Counted from the stretch's first letter, positions 1-8,780 are shown. The stretch is 62,696 nt of DNA from an uncultured Flavobacteriaceae bacterium (GCA_937773465.1 CALJVK010000026.1:1-62696); one strand, 5' to 3'. Notes: a model not told the origin generated them from the letters alone. Program-made: numbers and translations.

Positions 1-526
1 GTTTGTTTTAAAGTTGACGGACAAGACACTTACGAGCAGTGCTTTGAAGTTAACATAGGCGAGCCTAAAGCGTTAAGCGTGTTTATAGATGTTGATAACG
101 ACAACAGAACTACTAGCATACAATTAAGCGGTTCTTCTAGTTACAACGTAGAAGTAAACGGTGAGCGTTATGACGTTAAAGGAGACAGGTTTACAACTAA
201 TCTTCCTTCGGGACTTAGTATTATTAAGATAAGCACAGACTTAGACTGTCAAGGTGTAATAGAAAGAGAGATCTTTATCTCAGAGGACATATTGTATTAC
301 CCTAATCCAACACCAGGAGACGTTAACGTGTATGTTAATGGAGAAGACAGTAAAGTAACAATGAGCGTGTTTAGTTCAAAAGGAGATCTAATCTTTACAA
401 AAGAACAAGAGATACAAACGACAAGAAAAACAGATTTAGACCTGGGTGGTGTTCCAGCAGGTACTTACTTAGTTACTCTTGGAAGGACAAACAGTTAGAA
501 AAACATTTAAAATAGTAAAACGATGA
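1..526 (+). CDS. C-terminal part of a T9SS cargo protein (type A sorting domain), frameshifted
   Basis: The reading frame is open from the first base, so the N-terminus lies outside the window. The C-terminal 75 residues are a type IX secretion sorting domain: YYPNPTPGDVNV, a beta-rich stretch, then VPAGTYLVTL. Cargo of this type is exported through the outer membrane and is usually anchored to A-LPS or released. In the observed frame the protein stops at 498, just after TYLVTLGRTNS. Removing one G near 481-486 restores LEGQTVRKTFKIVKR, the normal end of such domains, with the stop at 524-526 overlapping the next ATG (ATGA). A one-base insertion is therefore very likely. The upstream function cannot be told from this fragment. 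GC content is higher than in the rest of the window. Confidence 0.8.
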
Positions 527-1267
527 GAAACCAGATATTAAAACACTTTAGTTTTCTGTTTACATTAATCCTTATAAGCTGCGGCGGCGGCGGAGGAGAC
601 GACACCGGCGGTGGCGGCGGCGGCGGACCAGTAGATCCACCACCAACACCCCCAGGCAAGTCTACTTTAGTAGCCCCGGCCAACAACAAGACTTGTGAGA
701 CTGGAACTAGTGTGTCGGATACCCAGAGCACAGTAGCATTTAGTTGGAACGCTTCGGCCAGTACAAACACTTATGATGTTAGTATAACTAACTTAAACAC
801 AAGCACAGCTACAAACAAAAACGGAGTGTGCTTCAACAAGCACTACAGCAACACTTGATAAAGGAGTTCCATATTCTTGGAAAGTAACTTCAAAGAATAC
901 TCAGACTACAACTACAACAGCTAGTGATACATGGAAGTTTTACCTAGCAGGTGATGGTGTGGTAAACTACGCACCGTTCCCAGCAGACCTTAAAACTCCA
1001 GCATCTGGATCTACTGTCACTCTTAGTGACGGAAAGGCTACGTTTACTTGGGAAGGTACTGATCCTGACTCAGGCGACACGCTTAGTTATACGGTTTATG
1101 TAGACACTACAGACGGTAAACAAACACCAGCCTCGGCTTTAACAAACCTGTCAGCTCAAACTGCTGATGTGGAACTGGAAGCGGCTACAACGTATTACTG
1201 GAGAGTGAAGACATCAGACGGAACTAACGCTAGTTACTCCATTGTTTACTCGTTTAAAACTCAATAG
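523..1267 (+). CDS. Gly-rich lipoprotein with fibronectin type III-like domains, frameshifted
   Basis: The protein starts MRNQILKHFSF with a hydrophobic signal and a lipobox (LISC), followed by CGGGGGDD and a second Gly tract, then PVDPPPTPPGKS. An acidic residue pair soon after the lipid Cys resembles the Bacteroidetes surface-lipoprotein export signal, so a cell-surface location is inferred. The observed frame ends at 858, but similarity continues in the next frame from about 830 (TLDKGVPYSWKVTSKNTQ) to the stop at 1265-1267. Joining the frames gives about 248 residues with two FN3-like beta domains (FSWNASASTNTYDVSI; FTWEGTDPDSGDTLSYTVYV, TTYYWRVKTSDG). The start overlaps the restored stop of the preceding gene, so the two are probably co-transcribed. 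Specific binding function is unknown. Confidence 0.75.
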
Positions 1268-1270
1268 GGT

Positions 1271-1678
1271 TTAGTCTATAAATTGTCCTGGAGTATTAAA
1301 TTTAGAAATATCGCACTGATCTAATTTTCCAAAATATTTATATCTATACTTTGCAACCTTACTGTATATCCAATCATTAAATCTGGTGGGAAGTAAATTA
1401 AAAATTAAAAGTACTTTGTAAAATCCACCTATAGATTCAATTATTTTAAATACTGCAGTTGACTTAGTGTAAACTTGGTCGTTTACTTTAAACAAAACAG
1501 TATTAAATTCATTCAAATCTAATTTTAAATTTGAAAGTAATACCTGACCTGAGGTTCCTTGAAGAGATGAGAATTTAAGATTATTGTGTTTATCAATCTT
1601 TACTAATAAATTTACAAACCAATCGCACATACCACAAACTCCATCGAAGTAAACAATTTTATCAATATTCATATTCAT
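1271..1678 (-). CDS. DCC (DUF393) family thiol-disulfide oxidoreductase-like protein
   Basis: At 135 residues it is the usual length for the DCC/YuxK family. The N-terminal motif YFDGVCGMCDWFV carries the DxxCxxC signature of the family, followed by a thioredoxin-like layout (FSSLQGTSGQ, TKSTAVFKIIESIGG). The family is predicted to be redox-active on the basis of the CxxC pair, but no substrate is known. The start at 1678 overlaps the stop of mutS2 by four bases, so it is translated from the mutS2 transcript. A second Met two codons downstream is an alternative start. Confidence 0.85.
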   Translation of the reverse strand: MNMNIDKIVYFDGVCGMCDWFVNLLVKIDKHNNLKFSSLQGTSGQVLLSNLKLDLNEFNTVLFKVNDQVYTKSTAVFKIIESIGGFYKVLLIFNLLPTRFNDWIYSKVAKYRYKYFGKLDQCDISKFNTPGQFID

Positions 1679-3825
1679 TTTACAAATTCTAATTTACTGA
1701 TATTAGTTTTAGTTGTGAAGGTATCATAATTAACTACTGCATTATTTTTTTCAATATTATCAATAACGCCTATTGTTGAACTACCTTCAATTCTTACTTT
1801 ATCACCAATTTTAAAAACTACGTTATATTGTTTTTTGACTGGTTTTACTTTACTATTTTTCTTTTCTTTTCTAATTGATTGAAGTTCTTTTTCTAAAACT
1901 TCTTTAGTTTTTTTAACCTTCTTTTTTTCTAATTTTACTTTCGAGAAATTAGTTTTTTTTCTTTTAGAATTTAATGTGTCAACCAGGTTAAGTAGTTCTG
2001 AAATAAGTGATCTTTTCTTTCCATTATTAAAATATCTTTCAGAAATATCATTTAGCTTATTACCAACTGTTATCATTCTCTGATTGGAATCAAATAACTC
2101 TTGATAATTTACAAGCTTAGATTTAATTTTATCATTAGTTAAGTTAAGTTTTTCATTTTCCTTTTTAAACTTTTCTTCTTCCTGTTTAAGTGAATCAGAT
2201 GTTTTATCTAATTGCACCCTTTGCTTTTGTAATTTTGCAATTGTTGCATCAAATCTAACTTTTCCTCTTTCAATTTTCTTTTTTGCTCTATTAATAATAC
2301 TGTAAGGAATACCGTTCTTTTGAGCCACCTCAAATGTAAAAGAGCTTCCAGCTTGACCTAGCACTAAATTAAAAGTAGGTTCAAGAGTTTTATCGTTAAA
2401 TTGCATATTAGCATTTGACATGTACGGTAATTCATTTGCTAACAGCTTTAAATTTGAATAATGTGTTGTAATTACTCCAAAACTCTTTCTTTCATAAAAA
2501 ACTTCTAAGAATATTTCTGCCAAAGCTCCACCAAGTTCTGGATCTGATCCAGTTCCAAATTCATCAATTAAGAACAAAGTTTTTGAATTACATTTTTTCA
2601 AAAAACTGTTCATATTTTTTAATCTATAGCTGTAAGTGCTCAGTTGATTTTCTATTGATTGATTATCACCAATATCAGAAATTATATTCTCAAACACACA
2701 CATTTGAGTTGAGTGATGAACAGGGATCAAAATTCCAGATTGTATCATTAATTGTAATAATCCAATAGTTTTAAGAGTAATACTTTTTCCTCCAGCGTTA
2801 GGTCCAGAAACAACAATTATCCGTTTATTTGAATTAAGGCTAATTGATTGAGGATAGGTTTTTAGATTTAACTTAACATTTGAAGAATATAATAACGGAT
2901 GATAAGCGTTCTTTATATCTGTTACTCTTTCTTGTAATAAATTAGGCTTAATAGCATTAATTTCTTTAGCATATTTAGCTTTCGCATAAACAACATCAAT
3001 ATCAGTTAAATAATTTTGGTAGTTAGTTAGAACTTTGGAATAAGGTTGTAGGAAAGAGGTTAAGTTTTTAAGAATTTTTTTTATCTCTTCATTTTCATCA
3101 TATAAAAAATCTTGAAGCTTTCTACTTTGGATTAAAGTTTCCTGAGGCTCGATATAAACAATAATACCTGTTTTAGAACTTCCCATCATTTGTCCTTTAA
3201 CTTTTCTTCTATACATTGCTTTAACCGCCAGGACCCTTCTGTTATCAATTAAAGATTCTTTTATTTCATCGAGGTAGCCTAGTGAATTATTTGAATTTAA
3301 GGCGCTGGAAAATGATTGTCTAATTTTTGATTTTGTTGAATTAATGCTAGTTCTAATGTTTAACAAATCATTTGTAGCATTATCTTTAATAAAACCATAT
3401 TTATCAATAATTGAATTTATTTCAGTAATTATTTCTTTTACAATTTCTAAATCTTTAGTTAGCTCATATATGTTTACATAATAAGTTTTAAATTTTTTAA
3501 GAAATTTAATATGTAATATAGTTAGCTCGACAACCGTTTTTATTTTTCTAAATGAGTCAATATCAAGTTGACTATTGAGTATTTGTATTATTTTAATTTC
3601 CTTAGAAATAGATTCATAAAAATGATTTGGAAAATTATTGTCATTCTCTAAAGACGATAAATACTCAGAAACCAAGTCTAAAGAGAAATTAATTTGATCA
3701 AAGTCTATTGAGGGGTTTAAGGACTTTAATTTTTCTTTTCCATGACTTGTAACACAATAAGAGAGTATGTTTTCTACAACAACATCAAATTCTAAGTCCT
3801 CTAAAGTTTTCTTGGGAATTGCCAA
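1675..3825 (-). CDS. mutS2: MutS2 family ATPase, without Smr domain
   Basis: A 716-residue MutS homologue. The N-terminal core and clamp helices occupy about 1-330. The ATPase domain has Walker A GPNAGGKS (341-348), Walker B LFLIDEFGTGSDPE (417-430) and the ITTHY switch. A long Lys/Glu-rich coiled coil follows (about 515-660), then a short KOW-like end (FKIGDKVRIEGSSTIGVIDN). Typical MutS2 proteins end in an Smr nuclease domain of about 80 residues; here the chain stops after the KOW-like part. MutS2 suppresses homologous recombination and in some bacteria acts in ribosome rescue, where the Smr domain is important. It is divergent from ung across a 39-base gap. Confidence 0.93.
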   Translation of the reverse strand: MAIPKKTLEDLEFDVVVENILSYCVTSHGKEKLKSLNPSIDFDQINFSLDLVSEYLSSLENDNNFPNHFYESISKEIKIIQILNSQLDIDSFRKIKTVVELTILHIKFLKKFKTYYVNIYELTKDLEIVKEIITEINSIIDKYGFIKDNATNDLLNIRTSINSTKSKIRQSFSSALNSNNSLGYLDEIKESLIDNRRVLAVKAMYRRKVKGQMMGSSKTGIIVYIEPQETLIQSRKLQDFLYDENEEIKKILKNLTSFLQPYSKVLTNYQNYLTDIDVVYAKAKYAKEINAIKPNLLQERVTDIKNAYHPLLYSSNVKLNLKTYPQSISLNSNKRIIVVSGPNAGGKSITLKTIGLLQLMIQSGILIPVHHSTQMCVFENIISDIGDNQSIENQLSTYSYRLKNMNSFLKKCNSKTLFLIDEFGTGSDPELGGALAEIFLEVFYERKSFGVITTHYSNLKLLANELPYMSNANMQFNDKTLEPTFNLVLGQAGSSFTFEVAQKNGIPYSIINRAKKKIERGKVRFDATIAKLQKQRVQLDKTSDSLKQEEEKFKKENEKLNLTNDKIKSKLVNYQELFDSNQRMITVGNKLNDISERYFNNGKKRSLISELLNLVDTLNSKRKKTNFSKVKLEKKKVKKTKEVLEKELQSIRKEKKNSKVKPVKKQYNVVFKIGDKVRIEGSSTIGVIDNIEKNNAVVNYDTFTTKTNISKLEFVK

Positions 3826-3864
3826 AGTAATTGTATATTAAAAATGTAAAATTAATGAATTTAA

Positions 3865-4530
3865 TTGAAGACAAATATCAATAAATCTTGGAATAAAATT
3901 TTAGAAAAAGAATTAAAAAAAGATTATTTCATTTCACTATTAAAAACTACCGATTATAATTACAGTAAAAAAAAATGTTTTCCAGAGAAGAATAAGATTT
4001 TCTCAGCGCTAAACCATTGTTCATATGAAAATCTAAAGGTTGTAATATTAGGACAAGATCCTTATCATAATGTTAATCAAGCAAATGGATTGTCTTTTTC
4101 AGTAAATTCTAATGAAAAAACACCACCGTCATTAAAAAATATTTTTGTTGAAATTAATAATGATATTAATACACCTATTAGAACTAATAGTGATCTTACA
4201 GACTGGGCTAATCAAGGAGTTTTGTTATTAAATTCTGTTCTTTCAGTTGAAAAAGGAAAACCTGGTAGTCATTCAAAAATAGGTTGGGAAATATTCACAG
4301 ATAATATAATACAGCTGATTTCAAATAATAAATCGAAAATTGTATTTATGTTATGGGGAGGATATGCTAAAAAGAAAAAAAAACTAATAGATCTAAATAA
4401 ACATTTAATTTTAAAAACAGGACATCCATCTCCATTAAGTGCTAACAGAGGATATTGGTTCGGAAATAAACATTTTAGTAAATGTAATTCCTTCTTAATT
4501 AGACAAGGTTTTTCACCAATTAAATGGTAA
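3865..4530 (+). CDS. ung: uracil-DNA glycosylase
   Basis: 221 residues, the standard length of family 1 UDG. It removes uracil from DNA to start base excision repair. The water-activating loop VVILGQDPYH (catalytic Asp) and the Leu-intercalation loop GHPSPLSANRGYW are both intact, as is GLSFSV. The start is a TTG at 3865: an in-frame stop lies directly upstream (3862-3864) and the N-terminal KSWNKILEKEL segment matches the family start. It is divergent from mutS2, a second DNA-maintenance gene. Confidence 0.95.
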   Translation: MKTNINKSWNKILEKELKKDYFISLLKTTDYNYSKKKCFPEKNKIFSALNHCSYENLKVVILGQDPYHNVNQANGLSFSVNSNEKTPPSLKNIFVEINNDINTPIRTNSDLTDWANQGVLLLNSVLSVEKGKPGSHSKIGWEIFTDNIIQLISNNKSKIVFMLWGGYAKKKKKLIDLNKHLILKTGHPSPLSANRGYWFGNKHFSKCNSFLIRQGFSPIKW

Positions 4531-4567
4531 CATTAAATTATAATTATTAACTTTAGTAAAAAAATTT

Positions 4568-4882
4568 ATGATAATTACTACCACTGAAACAATACCAAAT
4601 AAACAAATAACAGAAGCACTAGGAATTGCTAGAGGTTCAACGGTAAGAGCAAGAAATGTAGCTAGAGATTTATTTGCAGGGATTAAAAATCTAATCGGTG
4701 GTGAAATTGAAGAATACACTAAGCTTCAAGCGCAATCAAGAGAACAAGCTCTTTCAAGGATGATAGAAGATGCCAAAAGGGTAGGAGCAGATGCTGTTGT
4801 TAATGTAAGATTTATGACATCAGTTATTTCTCAGGGTGCTGCAGAGGTGCTTGCATATGGAACAAGTGTAAAAATTAAATAA
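4568..4882 (+). CDS. YbjQ/UPF0145 family protein
   Basis: 104 residues matching the YbjQ (UPF0145, DUF74) family from end to end: IITTTETIPNKQI, ARNVARDLFAGIKNLIGGEIEEYTKL, then AKRVGADAVVNVRFMTS. Members form small beta/alpha pentamers. The family is sometimes labelled heavy-metal-binding, but no metal-ligand cluster is visible here and the role is unknown. It begins 37 bases after ung and is followed one base later by a 35-codon membrane-peptide gene. Confidence 0.9.
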   Translation: MIITTTETIPNKQITEALGIARGSTVRARNVARDLFAGIKNLIGGEIEEYTKLQAQSREQALSRMIEDAKRVGADAVVNVRFMTSVISQGAAEVLAYGTSVKIK

Positions 4883-4883
4883 T

Positions 4884-4991
4884 ATGTTTATCACATTATT
4901 TTATGGAGCATGTGCTATTCTAATAGTGTTTGCCATAGTCAACAGGTATAATAAATCTAAAGAGGAAAAGTTTGAAGACAGAGATAATTAA
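4884..4991 (+). CDS. 35-residue single-pass membrane peptide
   Basis: An ATG one base after the YbjQ stop opens a 35-codon frame ending in TAA at 4989-4991. The peptide has one hydrophobic segment (ITLFYGACAILIVFAIV, residues 3-19), then a charged tail (NRYNKSKEEKFEDRDN). The tight spacing, the positively charged flank after the hydrophobic stretch and the position in a run of plus-strand genes support a real gene. I do not recognise a family. It could be a small inner-membrane regulator, or a chance frame. Confidence 0.5.
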   Translation: MFITLFYGACAILIVFAIVNRYNKSKEEKFEDRDN

Positions 4992-5002
4992 AACTTAATA
5001 TT

Positions 5003-5395
5003 ATGGAATGGTATTTAAAGGTAATGAGAGATAACTATGCCAACTTTAAAGGAAGAGCTAGGAGAAAGGAGTATTGGATGTACACTCTAATTTTTACAGT
5101 TTTATTAATCGCATTAATGACAATTATGTTTTCTGTTTTATCTTTTAGTGATGAAACCGGAATTGAAACAGGACCAGGTGTGTATTTAACAGTTATTCTA
5201 GTCATTGTTTTTCTATTTGCACATTTTATTCCCACTATAGCTTTAACAGTAAGAAGGTTGCATGACACAGGGAAAAGCGGATGGTGGTATTTAATCGTAT
5301 TAGTTCCATACCTTGGTAATTTCGTTATTTTTATTTTTACATTAATTGATGGAGATAGAGGAGATAACAAATATGGTTCAAATCCCAAAATTTAA
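5003..5395 (+). CDS. DUF805 family membrane protein
   Basis: 130 residues with the DUF805 (YhaH/YhaI type) signature: an N-terminal NFKGRARRKEYWMYTLIF, two hydrophobic helices, the conserved VRRLHDTGKSGWWYLI, a last helix, and the ending DGDRGDNKYGSNP. These are small inner-membrane proteins of unknown function. It is the first of three related genes in a row (5003, 5451, 5841), which looks like local duplication. Confidence 0.9.
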   Translation: MEWYLKVMRDNYANFKGRARRKEYWMYTLIFTVLLIALMTIMFSVLSFSDETGIETGPGVYLTVILVIVFLFAHFIPTIALTVRRLHDTGKSGWWYLIVLVPYLGNFVIFIFTLIDGDRGDNKYGSNPKI

Positions 5396-5450
5396 TTCAA
5401 CACACATTCTAGTGTGAATGTTTATTAAAATTTTGTATATTTAAAATATT

Positions 5451-5837
5451 ATGAAAAAATATTACTTAGACGTACTTACCAATAAATATTCAAATTTTAA
5501 TGGAAGAGCAAGACGAAAAGAGTATTGGATGTGGACATTGTCTGTTACCATTATATTCATATTTGCAATGATCTTGGATAATTTATTAGGTTTAAATTTT
5601 GAATTAATGGGTCAGGACTTAGGCTATGGCTGGATTTATTTGATTGCTGGAATTGCTCATTTGATACCGGGATTAGCGGTAGTTGTAAGAAGGCTTCACG
5701 ATGTGGGTAAATCAGGTTGGTTTTATTTTATAGTACTAATTCCCATAATAGGTATTTTATGGATGTTGATTTTACTTTGTTCTGATGGAAAAAAAGAAGA
5801 TAATAAATGGGGGTCTAATCCTAAATCAATAAATTAA
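5451..5837 (+). CDS. DUF805 family membrane protein (second copy)
   Basis: 128 residues, clearly paralogous to the preceding gene: NFNGRARRKEYWMWTLSV, VVRRLHDVGKSGWFYFIV, and CSDGKKEDNKWGSNP at the end. Three or four membrane segments are visible. The 55-base gap from the first copy contains a short inverted repeat (ACATTC/GAATGT, 5404-5421) and an AT-rich stretch that could hold its own promoter. The function of the family is unknown. Confidence 0.9.
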   Translation: MKKYYLDVLTNKYSNFNGRARRKEYWMWTLSVTIIFIFAMILDNLLGLNFELMGQDLGYGWIYLIAGIAHLIPGLAVVVRRLHDVGKSGWFYFIVLIPIIGILWMLILLCSDGKKEDNKWGSNPKSIN

Positions 5838-5840
5838 ATA

Positions 5841-6380
5841 ATGAAAAAATACTTTCAATTTAACGGAACAATTAACGGAACTACATATTTTTTGAGAATG
5901 CTGTTTACAATAGTTCTTTCAATTCCCCTTATTGTTGTTGCCATAGCTTTTGCTGCTATTGTTGGTTTTGAACTATTAGACTCAGCAGGAATTGATATTA
6001 GTAATATACAAGAAACAGGAACTTTTGATCAAGCTGAACTTGAAGAAAAAATGGAAGAAAGATTTAAAGATAATCCAGAGGAATTAGTCACTTTATTTAA
6101 AAATGCCTTTACACCGTTTTGGATAGTTGGTTTTATATTAACAATAATCCCTGTTATTTGGTTTGGAATTGCAACATACTACAAAAGAGTATCTGCCTTG
6201 TTTTATGAAAACAGATTAAACGTATTTTTCGGATTGTTAGTTTTTGAAATTGCAGCAGATTTTATAGTAATAAAATTTGACAATTGGCTAAACACCGTCT
6301 TTATGATAGGATCATTATTAATATTTTTATTTATGCTAATAAAAGATTCTGGAATACAACCTGAAGACCACGAAGGTTAA
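5841..6380 (+). CDS. divergent DUF805-like membrane protein
   Basis: 179 residues, three bases after the second DUF805 gene. The start FQFNGTINGTTYFLRMLF keeps the shape of the DUF805 N-terminal motif, and ATYYKRVSALFYENR replaces the usual VRRLHD motif. Four hydrophobic segments lie at about 15-40, 95-110, 125-140 and 147-163, with an acidic insert (QAELEEKMEERFKDNPEEL) between the first two. I infer a diverged third paralogue with an extra periplasmic or cytoplasmic insert. The stop overlaps the stop of the convergent SUI1 gene by four bases. Confidence 0.7.
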   Translation: MKKYFQFNGTINGTTYFLRMLFTIVLSIPLIVVAIAFAAIVGFELLDSAGIDISNIQETGTFDQAELEEKMEERFKDNPEELVTLFKNAFTPFWIVGFILTIIPVIWFGIATYYKRVSALFYENRLNVFFGLLVFEIAADFIVIKFDNWLNTVFMIGSLLIFLFMLIKDSGIQPEDHEG

Positions 6381-6715
6381 CCACCAACTCTTTTTACTTT
6401 ATGGCCTTGATCTGTTAGTATAGATGTGATTTTATCTCTGTATTTCCCTTGAATAATAATCTCATCGTTTTTAATAGAACCTCCGACGCCACATTTATTC
6501 TTAAGTAGTTTTGCTAATTCTTTAATCTGATCCTTTGTTCCTTTAAAACCTTTAACAATTGTCACAGGTTTACCTGCACGACCTTTTACACTATAATGTG
6601 CTTCAAGATTCTGTGGTTTAATATTATTGTGTTTTACCTTAACCTCAACTGATTTAATAACATCATCAGGGTTAATCAAAGATTTAAGATCAGAAAGAGA
6701 ACCTAGTTTTTTCAT
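6377..6715 (-). CDS. SUI1/YciH family translation factor
   Basis: 112 residues with a C-terminal SUI1 (eIF1-like) domain: VTIVKGFKGTKDQIKELAK, KNKCGVGGSIKNDEIIIQG and the final IL..QGHKVKRVGG. Bacterial YciH is related to eIF1 and can affect fidelity of start selection in vitro; its physiological role is unclear. The start overlaps the stop of the upstream oxygenase gene by four bases, so it is the last gene of the ald operon. Confidence 0.9.
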   Translation of the reverse strand: MKKLGSLSDLKSLINPDDVIKSVEVKVKHNNIKPQNLEAHYSVKGRAGKPVTIVKGFKGTKDQIKELAKLLKNKCGVGGSIKNDEIIIQGKYRDKITSILTDQGHKVKRVGG

Positions 6716-7665
6716 TCTTTTTTCATAACTCCAATATCAATTAGTCTGTTAATTAAAAAGTCATGAGCAGTGATATCTTCAAAACCTTTTGGATTTTGAT
6801 TATCAATACAATTTTCAAGGACATTTAAATTCATTGTTCCAATCGGATGCAAGAAAAAAGGAATTGAATATCTAGACTTACTCCAATATTCTTTTGGAGG
6901 GTTAACAACTCTATGTATAGTTGATTTAAGCTTGTTATTGGTATATCTAGACAACATATCTCCAACATTAACAACTATTTCATCTTCACCTGCAATAGCG
7001 TCTATCCATTCACCTTTATTATTTCTAACCTGTAATCCTTTACCGTGAGCTCCCATAAGTAAAGTAATTAAGTTAATATCTCCATGAGCTGCTGCTCTTA
7101 CTGCGTTGTCAGGCTCCTTGGTAATAGGAGGGTAGTGGATTGGCCTTAAAATGCTATTTCCATTTAATACATACTTATCAAAATGATCTTCTTCTAATTC
7201 TAAGAATAATGCAATGGCTCTTAAAACATAAACTCCTGTTTTTTCTAATGCTTTATATGTGGTTTCACCAGCTTTGTTGAACTCTGGAACTTCATCTACA
7301 TAAGGATTATCAGGGTAATTAAACTTTAATTTATCACTTTCAGATAAGTATTGACCAAAATGCCAAAACTCCTTTAAATCTCCTTCTTTTTTACCTTTTG
7401 CATGTTCTTTCCCAAATGAGGTATAGCCTCTTTGTCCTTTAAAACCCTCAAATTCATAGTTTGATTTAACTTCAGATGACATATCAAAAAAACATTTGAT
7501 TTGATTGTACAAATCTTCAACATTATCTTTTGATAAAAAATGATTTTTTAGAGATAAAAAACCTATTTCCTGATAGGCTTTCCCAACAGATTTAACAAAA
7601 TTATCTTTTTTATTTTTGTCATTAGACAAGAAATCATTTAAATCTAAAGAAGGAATATTACTCAT
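6712..7665 (-). CDS. 2-oxoglutarate/Fe(II)-dependent oxygenase, isopenicillin N synthase-like
   Basis: 317 residues with the full isopenicillin N synthase-like fold: an N-terminal DIOX_N region (IPSLDLNDFL, GFLSLKNH) and a C-terminal jelly roll. The iron-binding facial triad is visible as HGD (AAHGDINLITLL) and a distal His (STIHRVVNPP), with the 2-oxoglutarate-binding Arg in RYSIPFFLHP. Substrate cannot be inferred; the family hydroxylates or desaturates small molecules. It lies two bases after ald and overlaps the SUI1 gene. Confidence 0.88.
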   Translation of the reverse strand: MSNIPSLDLNDFLSNDKNKKDNFVKSVGKAYQEIGFLSLKNHFLSKDNVEDLYNQIKCFFDMSSEVKSNYEFEGFKGQRGYTSFGKEHAKGKKEGDLKEFWHFGQYLSESDKLKFNYPDNPYVDEVPEFNKAGETTYKALEKTGVYVLRAIALFLELEEDHFDKYVLNGNSILRPIHYPPITKEPDNAVRAAAHGDINLITLLMGAHGKGLQVRNNKGEWIDAIAGEDEIVVNVGDMLSRYTNNKLKSTIHRVVNPPKEYWSKSRYSIPFFLHPIGTMNLNVLENCIDNQNPKGFEDITAHDFLINRLIDIGVMKKE

Positions 7666-7667
7666 TT

Positions 7668-8780
7668 TTAAATTAATTCGTTAAGATTTGAATATTTAAG
7701 ATTGAATGCGTCTGCTATTGCTTTATACACAACCTTACCGTTTATTATATTAAGGCCTAATTTAAGAGAATTATCTTTTTTACAAGCTTCTTTCCATCCG
7801 TTATTTGCTAAATCTAAACCTTGCCTTACAGTTGCGTTAGTTAAAGCTTCTGTTGATGTTGCTGGAACTGCTCCGGGCATATTAGCTACACTGTAATGCA
7901 ATACATTATCTATTATATAAGTTGGATCTTGATGTGTAGTAGGGTGAGTAGTTTCAAAGCATCCTCCTTGATCAACTGCAACATCAACTAACACTGTTCC
8001 AGGCTGTAAATCCTTTAACATATCTTTTGTTATTAAATTAGGAGCCTTTGCACCAGGAATTAAAACAGCACCAATAATTAAATGCGCTGACTTTATTGCT
8101 TGTACAATGTTGTAATGACTAGAAAATTGAGTGTAAACGTTTTTAGGCATAACATCATCTAAATATCTTAGTCTATCTAAGTTTATATCAAAAATGGTAA
8201 CATTAGCTCCTAAACCTGCAGCCATTTTAGCAGCTTCAGATCCAACAACACCACCACCTAAAACAATTACGTTTGCTGGCTTAACTCCAGGAACACCACC
8301 TAGTAAAATACCAAAACCATTTTGAGGTTTTTCTAAAAATTTAGCACCCTGTTGAGCTGCCATTCTTCCAGCTACTTCTGACATTGGAGTAAGTAGAGGT
8401 AATGATAAATCTTTATTTTGAACAGTCTCGTAAGCAATACATATGCTATTAGACTCAATCATTGCATTAGTTAATTCTTTAGATGAAGCAAAGTGAAAAT
8501 AAGTATAAACGATCTGATTTTCCTTAATTAAAGGATATTCTGATTTTAAGGGTTCTTTTACTTTAACAATCATTTCAGACTTTGAATAAACCTCTTCAAT
8601 TGTATCGCAAATTACAGCTCCAATACATGAATAATCTGAGTCTTTATATCCACTTCCTAAACCAGCATCTTTCTGAATTAAAACAGTATGACCGTTGTTA
8701 ATAAACGAATTAGCTCCAGATGGAGTCATTCCAACCCTAAATTCATTATTTTTTATTTCTTTTGGTACACCTACTATCAT
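7668..8780 (-). CDS. ald: alanine dehydrogenase
   Basis: 370 residues, standard length. It interconverts L-alanine and pyruvate plus ammonia with NAD. The N-terminal VPKEIKNNEFRVGMTP, the substrate loop around YFHFASS, and the Rossmann motif VLGGGVVGSEAAKMAAG are intact, as is DVAVDQGGC. It is first in a three-gene minus-strand run with an oxygenase and a SUI1 factor. A TAATTTTG sequence at 8812-8819 upstream fits the Bacteroidetes -7 element, but I see no good -33 partner. Confidence 0.95.
   Translation of the reverse strand: MIVGVPKEIKNNEFRVGMTPSGANSFINNGHTVLIQKDAGLGSGYKDSDYSCIGAVICDTIEEVYSKSEMIVKVKEPLKSEYPLIKENQIVYTYFHFASSKELTNAMIESNSICIAYETVQNKDLSLPLLTPMSEVAGRMAAQQGAKFLEKPQNGFGILLGGVPGVKPANVIVLGGGVVGSEAAKMAAGLGANVTIFDINLDRLRYLDDVMPKNVYTQFSSHYNIVQAIKSAHLIIGAVLIPGAKAPNLITKDMLKDLQPGTVLVDVAVDQGGCFETTHPTTHQDPTYIIDNVLHYSVANMPGAVPATSTEALTNATVRQGLDLANNGWKEACKKDNSLKLGLNIINGKVVYKAIADAFNLKYSNLNELI

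Noticed and set aside
507..770. Minus-strand frame with a Gly/Pro-rich end
   Set aside because: It is the complement of the GGC repeats in the FN3 lipoprotein gene and has no start context or family similarity.
5404..5421. Inverted repeat ACATTC/GAATGT between the two DUF805 genes as a terminator
   Set aside because: The stem is only six bases and AT-rich with no clear U-tract.
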